Numbered from the stretch's first letter, positions 7,227 to 15,228 are shown. The stretch is DNA of 33,834 nt from Rhodospirillaceae bacterium BRH_c57 (GCA_000961745.1 LAEA01000077.1:1-33834), one strand, 5' to 3'. Numbers and translations are program-made. The notes: generated by a model not told the origin, from the letters alone.

Positions 7227-8555
7227 TTACTCCTTGGAGCAGTCGCGCGGCTCGATGCCCTTTTCCTTGGCGTACTGCATGGCCGACTCTTCGTACATGG
7301 CACGCAGGTAGCCGTCGCGGTCCGGCTTGATCCAGTCGGACACGGTGTCCCAACCAGTGCCGTTCCACTGGGTCATGATGACGTCGCCGCCACCCTCATG
7401 GTCGTTGCACGACACCTTGACCGGGTTGATCATGCCGGTCAGGCCGAGTTCCTTGAGGCGCTCGGGCGACAGGTCGATGTTCTCGATGCCCCACCGGATT
7501 TCCTCGCCGGTCAGCGGCTTCTTGCCGTACTTGTCCTGGGCGACCTTGATGCCTTCGGCGCTCAGCACGGCCGCGGCGATGCCACGGTTGTAGATGACCG
7601 ACCCGATTTCCTCGGGCTTGCCCATGCCCTTGTTCTTGTCATAGACGTGGGTGCGGACGTCCTTCAGGACCGGGAAGTCCTTGCCCGGCAGGACGAACTG
7701 GGCGGCCTTGAAGCCCTTGGCGGCATCGCCGGCCGGAACGGTGTCAACCTCGGACCCGGACCACCACACGCCGATGAACTTGTCGGCCGGGAAACCAACC
7801 GCGGCGGCTTCCTTCATGGCGGTCGAGTTCATGACGCCCCAGCCCCACATCACGACATAGTCGGGACGAAGCTGACGGCCGATCTTCAGCCAGGTGGCCT
7901 TCTGCTCCAGGCCCGGATGCGGCACCGGGAACAGGTCGAGCTGGAAGCCTTCCTTGACGGCCAGGGCCTCCAGGGTCTTGATCGGCTCCTTGCCGTAGGC
8001 GGAGTCGTGGTAGACCAGGGCGATCTTCTTGCCCTTCAGGCTGCCGCCCTCTTCGGCCTTGATGTACTGGGTGATGGCGTCGGCGCCGGCCCAGTAGGTC
8101 ACCGGCAGGGTGAAGACCCACGGGAACACCGAACCGATGGTGGCGTCAGCGCGGCCCAGGCCCGAGGTGATCATCGGGATCTTGTCCGACCGCAGACGGT
8201 CGAGCAGGGCGTAGGTGATGCCGGTCGACAGGGGCTGGAACACGGACGCGCCGGTCGGGCCCTTGTTCTTCATGCGCTCGTAGCACTCCACGCCCTTGTC
8301 GTTGTTGTAGGCCGTGTCGCACTCTTCGTACAGGATCGGCACGCCGCCGATGCCACCGTCACGTTCGTTGAGCATCGCGAAATAGTCGCCGTACCCGTCC
8401 GCCCACGGAATACCGCCGGGAGCGTAGGGACCGGAACGGTACACCGTGCCGGGCACATACTGGCCGCCTTCCTGCGCGACGGCGGGAACCGAAATCAGCG
8501 CGGTCGCCCCGATGGCGGCGCTGACAGCGGCCAGAGTGATCTTCTTGAGCAACAT
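7227..8555 (-). CDS. ABC transporter periplasmic substrate-binding protein (LivK-like)
   Basis: This 442-residue protein has a clear signal peptide (MLLKK, a hydrophobic stretch, then 'VPAVAQ') and a type I periplasmic binding fold: 'VPILYEECDTAYNNDKGVECYERM' early, then 'GKKIALVYHDSAYGKEPIKTLEALA' opening the second lobe. It is longer than classical LivK (about 370 residues), as is common for HAAT binding proteins dedicated to non-amino-acid ligands. I chose ATG 8555 because GGAGG lies eight bases upstream and the signal peptide starts there; the longer frame to 8597 adds an unlikely polar leader. It feeds LivH/LivM. Two Cys (in 'CDTAYNNDKGVEC') may form a disulfide. The ligand is unknown; the flanking CoA ligases suggest an organic acid. 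Confidence 0.9.
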   Translation of the reverse strand: MLLKKITLAAVSAAIGATALISVPAVAQEGGQYVPGTVYRSGPYAPGGIPWADGYGDYFAMLNERDGGIGGVPILYEECDTAYNNDKGVECYERMKNKGPTGASVFQPLSTGITYALLDRLRSDKIPMITSGLGRADATIGSVFPWVFTLPVTYWAGADAITQYIKAEEGGSLKGKKIALVYHDSAYGKEPIKTLEALAVKEGFQLDLFPVPHPGLEQKATWLKIGRQLRPDYVVMWGWGVMNSTAMKEAAAVGFPADKFIGVWWSGSEVDTVPAGDAAKGFKAAQFVLPGKDFPVLKDVRTHVYDKNKGMGKPEEIGSVIYNRGIAAAVLSAEGIKVAQDKYGKKPLTGEEIRWGIENIDLSPERLKELGLTGMINPVKVSCNDHEGGGDVIMTQWNGTGWDTVSDWIKPDRDGYLRAMYEESAMQYAKEKGIEPRDCSKE

Positions 8556-8656
8556 TCTTGGGTCCTCCCATGGACGTTTACTTGGCAACCAGTTCACAGT
8601 CCGGGCGGTGGTCCGCCTCTTGTGGATTCTGTTCGTGTCCCCCGGTGTCCTTCACC

Positions 8657-9733
8657 TTAATACGGGAAGGGCCACAGGCGGAGCTTCTCCTTACCAATCT
8701 GCCACAAACGGGCCAGCCCGTGCGGCTCGACGATCAGGAAGAAGATAATGAGGGCACCGAAGACCATGACTTCCATGTGGGAAATGATGTCCACGGGAAT
8801 GTTCAGGCCCAGCATGTGCGGGGCGTTGGTCAGGAACACCGGCAGCAGGATGATGAAGCCCGCACCCAGGAACGACCCCAGGATGGACCCCAGACCACCG
8901 ATGATGATCATGAACAGGATGCGGAACGACACATCGATGTTGAACGCCAGCGGCTCGACCGACCCGGTGTAGATGAACGCCCAGGCCGCACCCGCGATGC
9001 CGCAGTAGAACGAGCTGATGGCAAAGGCGGCCAGCTTGGTCTGCAACGGGCGGATGCCGATGATTTCGGCCGCGATGTCCATGTCGCGCACGGCCATCCA
9101 GGCCCGCCCGATGTGGCCGCGCACCATGTTCTTGGCTGCCAGGGCGAGCAATGTCACCAATACCAGCAGGAAGAAGTACTTGGCGGTGTGGCTGGCCTCG
9201 GTTCCGGTGACGAAGACCCCGAAAATGCTCATCGGCGGGGCCGAGATCACGCCCGAGGACGAGTAGTTGGTGAACCACGGCACCTTGTTGAACAGCCACA
9301 GCAGGAAGAACTGCGCGGCCAGGGTCGCCACCGCAAGGTAGAACCCCTTGATGCGCAAGCTGGGGATGCCGAACAGGATACCGACCAGCGCGGTGATGAG
9401 GCCGGCGAGAATGAACACGAAGATGATGTTCAGGTCCGGGAAGCTAGTCGCCAGCTTGTAGGCGGCGAACGCCCCGGTGGCCATGAACCCGCCGGTGCCC
9501 AGCGACAACTGCCCGGCGTACCCGGTCAGCAGGTTGAGGCCGATGGCCGCGACGCTGAGTACCAGGAACGGAATGAAGATGGTCTGCGTCAGATAGTCGC
9601 CTGCAAACATCGGGATCGCGATGAAGGCAACCGCCATGGTGACGAAGAAGCCGATACGGTCCTGCAAGATCGGGAAGATCTGCTGGTCGGCCGAATAGGT
9701 GGTCTTGAACTGACCTGCCTCACGGTAGAGCAT
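8657..9733 (-). CDS. livM: HAAT-family ABC permease LivM
   Basis: This 358-residue inner-membrane permease has about 9-10 helices. Recognisable LivM features are 'IGLNLLTGYAGQLSLGTGGFMATGAF', 'FGIPSLRIKGFYLAVATLAAQ' and 'RDMDIAAEIIGIRPLQTKLAAFAISSFYCGIAGA', the last holding the EAA-like loop that contacts the ATPases. GAGGGAAG precedes ATG 9733. It lies 14 bases after livH and 101 bases before the binding-protein gene, consistent with one transcript. It pairs with LivH to form the channel. Confidence 0.93.
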   Translation of the reverse strand: MLYREAGQFKTTYSADQQIFPILQDRIGFFVTMAVAFIAIPMFAGDYLTQTIFIPFLVLSVAAIGLNLLTGYAGQLSLGTGGFMATGAFAAYKLATSFPDLNIIFVFILAGLITALVGILFGIPSLRIKGFYLAVATLAAQFFLLWLFNKVPWFTNYSSSGVISAPPMSIFGVFVTGTEASHTAKYFFLLVLVTLLALAAKNMVRGHIGRAWMAVRDMDIAAEIIGIRPLQTKLAAFAISSFYCGIAGAAWAFIYTGSVEPLAFNIDVSFRILFMIIIGGLGSILGSFLGAGFIILLPVFLTNAPHMLGLNIPVDIISHMEVMVFGALIIFFLIVEPHGLARLWQIGKEKLRLWPFPY

Positions 9734-9747
9734 TGTTCTTCCCTCTC

Positions 9748-10683
9748 TTACACGCGCTCGATGATCTTTTCGCCGAACAGGCCCTGCGGCCGGAACAGCA
9801 GGAAGGCCAGGGCGAGCATGTAGGCGAACCAGTCTTCAATGCCGCCGCCGATGGCCGGGGCCCAGAACACTTCGGCCAGCTTTTCGCCCGCACCGATGAT
9901 CAGGCCGCCGATGATGGCGCCGGGAATGGAGGTGAAGCCGCCCAGGATGAGCACCGGCAGCGCCTTCAGCGCGACCATGGCCAGACTGAACTGCACGCCC
10001 AGCTTGGCGCCCCACATGATGCCGGCGACCAGGCCGACCAGGCCGGCGACGGTCCACACGATGGCCCAGATGGTCTTCAGCGGGATGCCGACCGACAGCG
10101 CCGCCTGATGGTCGTCGGCCACCGCGCGCAGGGCGCGGCCGACGCGGGTCTTCTGGAAGAACACGGCCAGGGCGGCGACCAGCGTCCCGGCGACCACGGC
10201 GGCCACCATGTCGAACTGGTTGATCAGCACGCCGCCGAATTCCATCGGATTGTTGGGAATGCCCAGGTCCAGCACCCGCACCGAACTGCCCCAGATAGTC
10301 TGGCCGAAGCCGTCGAGGAAGTAGGTGATGCCGATGGTGGCCATGAACAGGATGATGTGCGGCTGGTTGACCAGCGGGCGCAGCACAACGCGTTCAATGG
10401 TCATCGCCAGCAGCACCATGACGCCGATGGTCAGCAGCAGCGCGATGTACCACGGCAGCCCGGTGTCGATGAACCCGGCAAAGAACAGCGCGGCGAACAG
10501 CACCATGGCGCCCTGGGCGAAGTTGAACACGCCTGACGCCTTGAAGATCAGCACGAAGCCCAAGGCCACGAGCGAATACATGACACCCGACAGCAGACCG
10601 CCGATCAGCACCTCAAGGGCAAAGATCGGATAGGTGAAGATCTGCACCAAGGGGTCGATCAGCAAATTGTAAAGAAAGTCCAT
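9748..10683 (-). CDS. livH: HAAT-family ABC permease LivH
   Basis: This 311-residue permease has about 8 helices, the LivH opening 'EVLIGGLLSGVMYSLVALGFVLIFKASGVFNFAQGAM' (in two stretches, residues 24-60) and the coupling region 'RALRAVADDHQAALSVGIPLKTIW'. The end 'AYMLALAFLLFRPQGLFGE' is typical of the family. ATG 10683 is preceded by a GGGAGGGAG Shine-Dalgarno sequence. It partners LivM in the inner membrane and is driven by LivF and LivG. Confidence 0.94.
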   Translation of the reverse strand: MDFLYNLLIDPLVQIFTYPIFALEVLIGGLLSGVMYSLVALGFVLIFKASGVFNFAQGAMVLFAALFFAGFIDTGLPWYIALLLTIGVMVLLAMTIERVVLRPLVNQPHIILFMATIGITYFLDGFGQTIWGSSVRVLDLGIPNNPMEFGGVLINQFDMVAAVVAGTLVAALAVFFQKTRVGRALRAVADDHQAALSVGIPLKTIWAIVWTVAGLVGLVAGIMWGAKLGVQFSLAMVALKALPVLILGGFTSIPGAIIGGLIIGAGEKLAEVFWAPAIGGGIEDWFAYMLALAFLLFRPQGLFGEKIIERV

Positions 10684-10743
10684 CGGACCCGCTCCCTCCC
10701 TGGGGATTTATTCGTTTATTGCGAGCGGTTCAGTGGCTGACGC

Positions 10744-11577
10744 CTAATGACCAACACCAAGATAGGCGTCGATCACTTCCTGGTTGGCGCGCACCGCGTC
10801 GGGGGTGCCGTCGGCCAGCTTGCGGCCGTAGTCCAGCACCACGACGCGGTCGGAGATATCCATCACCACGCCCATGTCATGCTCGATCAGCACCATGGTG
10901 GTGCCGAATTCGTTGTTCACGTCCAGGATGAAGCGGCACATGTCCTCCTTCTCCTCGACGTTCATGCCGGCCATCGGCTCGTCGAGCAGCAGGATGTCGG
11001 GCTGCGCGGCCAGGGCGCGGCCCAATTCGACGCGCTTCTGCATGCCATAGGGCAGGCGCCCCACGGGCGTCTTGCGCACCGCCTCGATCTCCAGGAAGTC
11101 GATGATGTGCTCGCAGAACTTGCGATGCTCCATCTCCTCCTTCCTGGCCGGGCCGAAGTACAGGGCCTGGGCCAGAATGTTGGACTTCATCATGGTGTTG
11201 CGGCCGGTCATGATGTTGTCCAGCGCGCTCATGCCCTTGAACAGGGCGATGTTCTGGAACGTGCGCGCGATGCCCCGGCGCGCGGCCTCGTGCGGCCGCA
11301 TGCTTTTGCGCTCCACCCCCTTGTGGATGATCTTGCCTTCCTGGGGATGGTAGAACCCGTTGATGACGTTGAGCATCGAGCTTTTGCCGGCCCCGTTGGG
11401 ACCGATGATGGCCAGGATCTCGTGCTCGCGGACCTCGAAGCTGATGTTGGTCAGCGCGCGCACGCCGCCGAAACTGAGCGAAATGTTCTGCACGCTGAGC
11501 ACCACGTCGCCGATGCTGCGGGCGTGGGCGGCGACGGACGCCTGGTTGATGTCGGTGAGGTCAGCCACTACGGACAT
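10744..11577 (-). CDS. livG: HAAT-family ABC transporter ATP-binding protein LivG
   Basis: This 277-residue ABC ATPase has Walker A 'GPNGAGKSS' at residues 59-67, 'ARTFQNIALFKGMSALDNIMTGR' after it, the LivG-type signature 'LPYGMQKRVELGRAL' in place of LSGGQ, Walker B 'DILLLDEPMAGMN' and switch 'VLIEHDM'. I chose ATG 11577, which has AGGAG seven bases upstream; ATG 11613 lacks such a site. The 20-residue stretch before the ABC domain is longer than in E. coli LivG. It follows fadD after 84 bases and precedes livH by 60. It hydrolyses ATP with LivF for import. Confidence 0.94.
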   Translation of the reverse strand: MSVVADLTDINQASVAAHARSIGDVVLSVQNISLSFGGVRALTNISFEVREHEILAIIGPNGAGKSSMLNVINGFYHPQEGKIIHKGVERKSMRPHEAARRGIARTFQNIALFKGMSALDNIMTGRNTMMKSNILAQALYFGPARKEEMEHRKFCEHIIDFLEIEAVRKTPVGRLPYGMQKRVELGRALAAQPDILLLDEPMAGMNVEEKEDMCRFILDVNNEFGTTMVLIEHDMGVVMDISDRVVVLDYGRKLADGTPDAVRANQEVIDAYLGVGH

Positions 11578-11661
11578 GACGGGACTCCTGTCGAAACGGA
11601 CTGCTGGATGCAAGGCCCTCTGAATGCGGGGGCGAGTGGCGAAACGGGCGAACGCCGCCCG

Positions 11662-13632
11662 TCAGCTTGCCTTGCGCAGCGGTTCATCCACCTTGTGGAC
11701 CTTGGCGTCGCGGATGCGCAGGTCGGCCGAGACCGTGCCCTTGCGGCCGTCCTCGAAGGTCACTTCGGTCGACACATAGACGCTGTCGCGGCCGTCGTAG
11801 AGGGCTTCGATCTGGTCGGCGTAGCGTTCCGCGATGAACCGGCGGCGCACCTTGCGGGTCCGGGTCAATTCACCGTCATCGGCATCCAGTTCCTTGTGCA
11901 GGATGAGGAAGCGGTGGATCTGGCAGGACGACAGCATGGGGTGGACGGCCAAGTCATCGTTGACCGTGTTCACGCAGTCCAGCAGCAGGTCATAGACCTC
12001 CGGCCGGGCGGCCAGATCCTGGAACCCGGAGTAGGCCAGGCCCTTGCGTTCGGCCCAGTTGCCCACCGCCTCGATGTCGATGTTGATAAAGACGGTCACG
12101 GCGTCGCGCTTGTCGCCAAACGCCACCGCCTCTTTGACGTAGGGGAAGAACTTGAGCTTGTTCTCCACGTACTTGGGCGGGAACATGGCCCCGTTGTTGA
12201 GGTGCCCGACGTCCTTGGCGCGGTCGATGATCTTGAGGTGGCCGTTGTCATCAAAGATGCCGGCGTCACCGGTGTGCACCCAGCCGTCCGCGGTCTTCTC
12301 GTCGGCCGTCTTCTGCGGTTCCTTGAAGTAGGCCTGGAACACGCCGGGGCTCTTGAACTGCACCTCGCCATTGTCGGCCAGACGAATTTCCACGTCGGGC
12401 GCCGGCTTGCCGACGGTGTCGGCATAGACCTCGCCGTTCGGCTGCACGCAGATGAACACCGACGCCTCGGTCGAGCCGTAGATTTGTTTGATGTTCATGC
12501 CGAGCGAGCGGTAGAACGAGAATATCTCCGGCCCGATGGCCTCGCCGGCGGTGTAGGCCAGGCGAATGCGCGAGAAGCCCAGGACGTTCTTGAGCGGCGC
12601 GTAGACCATCATGTTGCCGATCGCGTACTTCAGGCGGTCCATGCCCGACACCGGCTTGCCGTCGAGGATGCGGGTGCCGACGCGCTTGGCGACGTCCATG
12701 AAGTAGCTGAACATCTTGCGCTTCCACGATGCCGCATCTTCCATGCGGATCATCACGGTGGTCAGGATGTTTTCATAGATGCGCGGCGGGGCAAAGAAGT
12801 AGGTCGGCCCCAGCTCGCGCATGTCGGTCAGCACCGTCTCACTGCTTTCGGCGCAGTTGACGGTGAAGCCGCACACATAGGCCTGGCCCATGGAGAAGAT
12901 GTTGTCGCCAACCCACGCCATCGGCAGGTAGGCCAGGACATCCTCGTCCGGCCCCAGACCTTCCATAACGGCGTTGTTGCGAGCGGTAATCAGGATGTTG
13001 TCGAACGACAGCATCACGCCTTTGGGCTGCCCGGTGGTGCCCGAGGTGTAGAGCATCACCCCAAGGTCGGAGCCCTTGCCCTTGGCAATCTCGGCATCCA
13101 GGAAGCCGGGCTTTTCCTTCATGAAGGCACGGCCGGTGTCCTGCACCTTTTCATAGGAGTGCAGGAAATCCATGGTGTAGTCCCGCAGACCGCGCGGATC
13201 CTTGTAGATCAGCGTCTTCAGGGCCGGGCAGTCGGGCATGATTTCCGATAGCTTGTCGACCTGCTCCTGGTTTTCCACCACGGCAAATTTCACTTCGGCG
13301 TGTTGCAGGACGAAGGCCATCTCCTTGGCCACCGAGTCCTGGTAGACCGGGATCGGCGTGCCGCCGAGGGTCTGCGCGGCCGCCATCGCCCAATAGAGCT
13401 GCGGCCGGTTGTCGCCGACAATGGCCAGCGTGTCCCCCCGCTCGAAGCCGAGCGCCGACAGACCGGCGGCGAACGCCATGATCTCGTCGTGCACCTGGCT
13501 CCACGACCACGTCTGCCAGATGCCGTAGTCCTTCTCGCGCATGGCGGGATGGTTCGGCCGGACCTGGGCGTGGTGCTTGAGCAGTTTGGGGAGGGTGTCC
13601 ATGTCCCGCGTGGTGGTCAGGGGGCCAGCCAT
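11662..13632 (-). CDS. AMP-forming long-chain acyl-CoA synthetase (FadD15-like)
   Basis: This 656-residue member of the ANL superfamily has P-loop 'YTSGTTGQPKG' at residues 195-205, 'YGSTEASVF' as the adenine-binding motif, 'DGWVHTGDAGIFDDNGHLKIIDRAKD' as the hinge region, and the long C-terminal domain of the FadD15 type. It makes acyl-CoA from a free acid, ATP and CoA at the cytoplasmic face. GGGGAG precedes ATG 13632, which shares one base with the stop of the small ORF upstream (TGATG). As first full gene of the liv operon it pairs activation with transport. Co-location with Liv transporters is common in proteobacteria. The substrate is probably a medium/long-chain or aryl-alkanoic acid, which I cannot resolve further. 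Confidence 0.9.
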   Translation of the reverse strand: MAGPLTTTRDMDTLPKLLKHHAQVRPNHPAMREKDYGIWQTWSWSQVHDEIMAFAAGLSALGFERGDTLAIVGDNRPQLYWAMAAAQTLGGTPIPVYQDSVAKEMAFVLQHAEVKFAVVENQEQVDKLSEIMPDCPALKTLIYKDPRGLRDYTMDFLHSYEKVQDTGRAFMKEKPGFLDAEIAKGKGSDLGVMLYTSGTTGQPKGVMLSFDNILITARNNAVMEGLGPDEDVLAYLPMAWVGDNIFSMGQAYVCGFTVNCAESSETVLTDMRELGPTYFFAPPRIYENILTTVMIRMEDAASWKRKMFSYFMDVAKRVGTRILDGKPVSGMDRLKYAIGNMMVYAPLKNVLGFSRIRLAYTAGEAIGPEIFSFYRSLGMNIKQIYGSTEASVFICVQPNGEVYADTVGKPAPDVEIRLADNGEVQFKSPGVFQAYFKEPQKTADEKTADGWVHTGDAGIFDDNGHLKIIDRAKDVGHLNNGAMFPPKYVENKLKFFPYVKEAVAFGDKRDAVTVFINIDIEAVGNWAERKGLAYSGFQDLAARPEVYDLLLDCVNTVNDDLAVHPMLSSCQIHRFLILHKELDADDGELTRTRKVRRRFIAERYADQIEALYDGRDSVYVSTEVTFEDGRKGTVSADLRIRDAKVHKVDEPLRKAS

Positions 13633-13763
13633 CAGCAGCTCTCCCCGACAAACGTGGACGCGGTGGACTGGAACCCAGTGGAATGGGAAGCAGCAGAATG
13701 GGGAGTGCTCTCCCGGCGTCCGGACACACTTCGGGTGTCGATCATGGACGTCTCCTTGGCCAT
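13632..13763 (-). CDS. Possible 43-residue small ORF translationally coupled to the acyl-CoA synthetase gene
   Basis: An ATG at 13763 preceded by GGGAGACG opens a 43-codon frame whose TGA overlaps the fadD-like ATG by one base (TGATG). The peptide starts MAKETSMIDTRSVSGRR and is Ser/Thr-rich with no membrane segment; a second ATG (MIDTR) also has an AAGGAG upstream. Two plausible ribosome sites and the precise coupling favour a translated leader or small protein. I recognise no family, and the composition is not compelling, so chance remains possible. Confidence 0.4.
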   Translation of the reverse strand: MAKETSMIDTRSVSGRRESTPHSAASHSTGFQSTASTFVGESC

Positions 13764-13937
13764 CGTTTCGTCTCCCTGTGCCCCCCGGTTGAACCGGCGG
13801 ACTGACGGTTGCGCGTCTTTGTGACGCGGTCTGCTTGTCACGCCTTGGTGGCGCTTGGTCTGTTTCGCCCTGTTTTGAGGGCTTCTAAAGCGCTGCAGTG
13901 CAAGGCAACTGCAAATTTGCATACACGATAGGCGCTC

Positions 13938-13950
13938 TTTGTATCACCTA
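13938..13950. promoter_or_regulatory. Candidate second GntR/FadR-type operator (TTTGTATCACCTA)
   Basis: It keeps the GT-N3-AC core of FadR-subfamily operators, and its left half TTTGT is identical to that of the operator in the acuI-gntR intergenic region; the right half departs from it (ACCTA instead of ACAAA). It overlaps the weak -10 proposed for the fadD-liv operon. Assignment is inference. Confidence 0.35.
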
Positions 13951-14040
13951 AAACCAAAATCGACCGGGGGTCAAGCATGCTTGGCAAGATGCCGGGAAAC
14001 GCTTCCGAAGGTCCGATTGGAACGGTCGAGCGTGGGCATG

Positions 14041-14085
14041 AAAAACCGGGCCGCGATCCCCTGGTAGGGACACTGTACGGCCCGG
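14041..14085 (-). terminator. Intrinsic terminator of acuI
   Basis: On the minus strand, 45 bases after the acuI stop, CCGGGCCG (14085-14078) pairs with CGGCCCGG (14053-14046) and is followed directly by TTTTT (14045-14041). The 24-base loop contains an inner TCCC/GGGA helix. Stem plus T-run fit a rho-independent terminator separating acuI from the fadD-liv operon. Confidence 0.8.
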
Positions 14086-14130
14086 CTGCACTCATTAACA
14101 GAAAAATTGTATACGAAAAAAGTTAGGGGC

Positions 14131-15117
14131 TTATCCGTTGATATCCACCACAACGCGGCCGCGAACACCGCCCTTGAGGATTTCGCCCGCAATGCGCGGC
14201 AGGTCCTCCAAGGTGGCCGGCACGACCATCGCTTCCAGGGTGTCCATCGGCAGGTCCTGCACGATGCGCGCCCAGGCGGCGGCGCGGCGCGGCGGCGGGC
14301 AGAACACCGAATCGATGCCCAACAGGTTGCAGCCCCGGATGATGAACGGGATGACGGTGGTTTCAAGCTTGCTCGACCCGGCCAGACCGACCGCCGCCAC
14401 GCTGTGCCCGGCCTTGGTCTGGGCCAGGGCGCGGGCCAGGATGGTGCCGCCCACCGAATCGATGACACCCGCCCAACGCTCCGATTCGAGCGGCCGCTTG
14501 GACGGCTCGTTCAGGTCCGCGCGGTCGAGGATGGTGGTCGCGCCCAGGCCCTTGAGATAGGCGTGCTCGCTTTGCTTGCCGGTCAGCGCGGCGACCTGAT
14601 AGCCCAGCTTGGCCAGCACCGCAACGGCGACCGACCCCACGCCGCCGGTCGCGCCGGTGACCAGCACCTCGCCATCGCCGGGCTTGAGGCCATGGTCCTC
14701 CAGCGCCATCACGGCGAGCATGGCGGTGAAGCCCGCCGTGCCTACGGCCATGGCGGCACGCGGGGTCAGGCCGTCGGGCAGCTTGACCAGCCAATCGCCC
14801 TTGACGCGGGCCTTCTGGGCATAACCGCCCCAGTGGACCTCGCCGACCCGCCAGCCGGTCAGGACCACCGTGTCGCCCGGCTTGAAATCAGGGTTGTCCG
14901 ACGCCTCCACGGTGCCGGCGAAATCGACGCCGGGGACGTGGGGGTAGGTCTTGACCAGCCCGCCCAGGCCGTTCAGCACCAACCCGTCCTTGTAGTTCAC
15001 CGTCGAGTAGTCCACCGCCACCGTCACGTCGCCGGCAGGCAGGCGGGCCTCGTCCACATCCTGGATAGTTGCGGAAACCTGATCGTCGGTCTTGTCCACC
15101 ACCATGGCCTTGAACAT
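14131..15117 (-). CDS. acuI: Acrylyl-CoA reductase / YhdH-family zinc-free medium-chain reductase AcuI
   Basis: This 328-residue protein of the MDR superfamily matches the AcuI/YhdH branch: 'VDYSTVNYKDGLVLNG' near residues 35-50, 'PHVPGVDFAGTV', 'GTAGFTAMLAVMALE' and the Rossmann motif 'GATGGVGSVA' at 155-164. No structural-zinc Cys cluster is present. AcuI reduces acryloyl-CoA to propionyl-CoA with NADPH, used in 3-hydroxypropionate/DMSP metabolism and to detoxify acryloyl-CoA. It has its own terminator and diverges from a GntR regulator across a 111-bp region with a palindromic operator over its -35 element. Regulation by that GntR protein is the natural inference. A generic quinone-reductase-like role cannot be excluded. 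Confidence 0.87.
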   Translation of the reverse strand: MFKAMVVDKTDDQVSATIQDVDEARLPAGDVTVAVDYSTVNYKDGLVLNGLGGLVKTYPHVPGVDFAGTVEASDNPDFKPGDTVVLTGWRVGEVHWGGYAQKARVKGDWLVKLPDGLTPRAAMAVGTAGFTAMLAVMALEDHGLKPGDGEVLVTGATGGVGSVAVAVLAKLGYQVAALTGKQSEHAYLKGLGATTILDRADLNEPSKRPLESERWAGVIDSVGGTILARALAQTKAGHSVAAVGLAGSSKLETTVIPFIIRGCNLLGIDSVFCPPPRRAAAWARIVQDLPMDTLEAMVVPATLEDLPRIAGEILKGGVRGRVVVDING

Positions 15118-15152
15118 GCGGTTCTCCCGTTTTGGCTGAGTCTGTTGAGGGG

Positions 15153-15182
15153 TATCGAAAACCCGATTGACCTATTTGTCAA
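15153..15182 (-). promoter_or_regulatory. Putative acuI promoter
   Basis: On the minus strand a consensus TTGACA (15182-15177) is followed after 18 bases by TCGATA (15158-15153), 36 bases before the acuI ATG. The -35 hexamer lies inside the 17-bp operator palindrome. The -10 match is only moderate. Confidence 0.5.
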
Positions 15183-15195
15183 ACAAATATACTTA
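15167..15195 (+). promoter_or_regulatory. Putative promoter of the GntR regulator gene
   Basis: TTGACC (15167-15172) and TACTTA (15190-15195) are separated by exactly 17 bases, and those 17 bases are the operator palindrome. TATACT at 15188-15193 is a better -10 hexamer but at 15-base spacing. Either reading puts the operator within the RNA polymerase footprint, 34 bases before the ATG. Confidence 0.5.
15173..15189. promoter_or_regulatory. GntR/FadR-type operator TATTTGTCAAACAAATA
   Basis: This is a perfect 7-bp inverted repeat around CAA. Its centre reads TTGTCAAACAA and fits the FadR-subfamily pattern TNGTNNNACNA. It lies between acuI and the FadR-type gene, occupying the -35 of one and the spacer of the other, so bound protein would repress both. 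Site and position are seen; the binding partner is inferred. Confidence 0.7.
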
Positions 15196-15228
15196 ATATC
15201 TAAAGCACCCCAGGTTGGAACACCGCAC

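Larger units (their letters stand above)
13764..14130. promoter_or_regulatory. Gene-free regulatory region upstream of the fadD-liv operon
   Basis: This 367-base gap between the small ORF and acuI (both minus strand) is visibly AT-richer than its surroundings. It holds a perfect 12-bp palindrome CAAGCATGCTTG at 13972-13983, a perfect 10-bp palindrome GCAAATTTGC at 13911-13920, TGCAGT-N8-ACTGCA at 13894-13913, a GntR-like site at 13938-13950 and the acuI terminator. On the minus strand TTGACC (13974-13969) could be a -35 with TTAGGT 17 bases on, a weak -10. The operon promoter should lie here, but its exact position is not certain. Confidence 0.55.

Noticed and set aside
10747-13251. Very long plus-strand frame (834 codons) opposite livG and the acyl-CoA synthetase
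   Set aside because: It is an antisense shadow caused by GC-rich codon bias, rich in His/Gln/Asp with no recognisable domain; both minus-strand genes have clear motifs.
14107-15228. Possible long N-terminal extension of the GntR regulator
   Set aside because: The extension is antisense to acuI, and the standard GntR start is at 15229.
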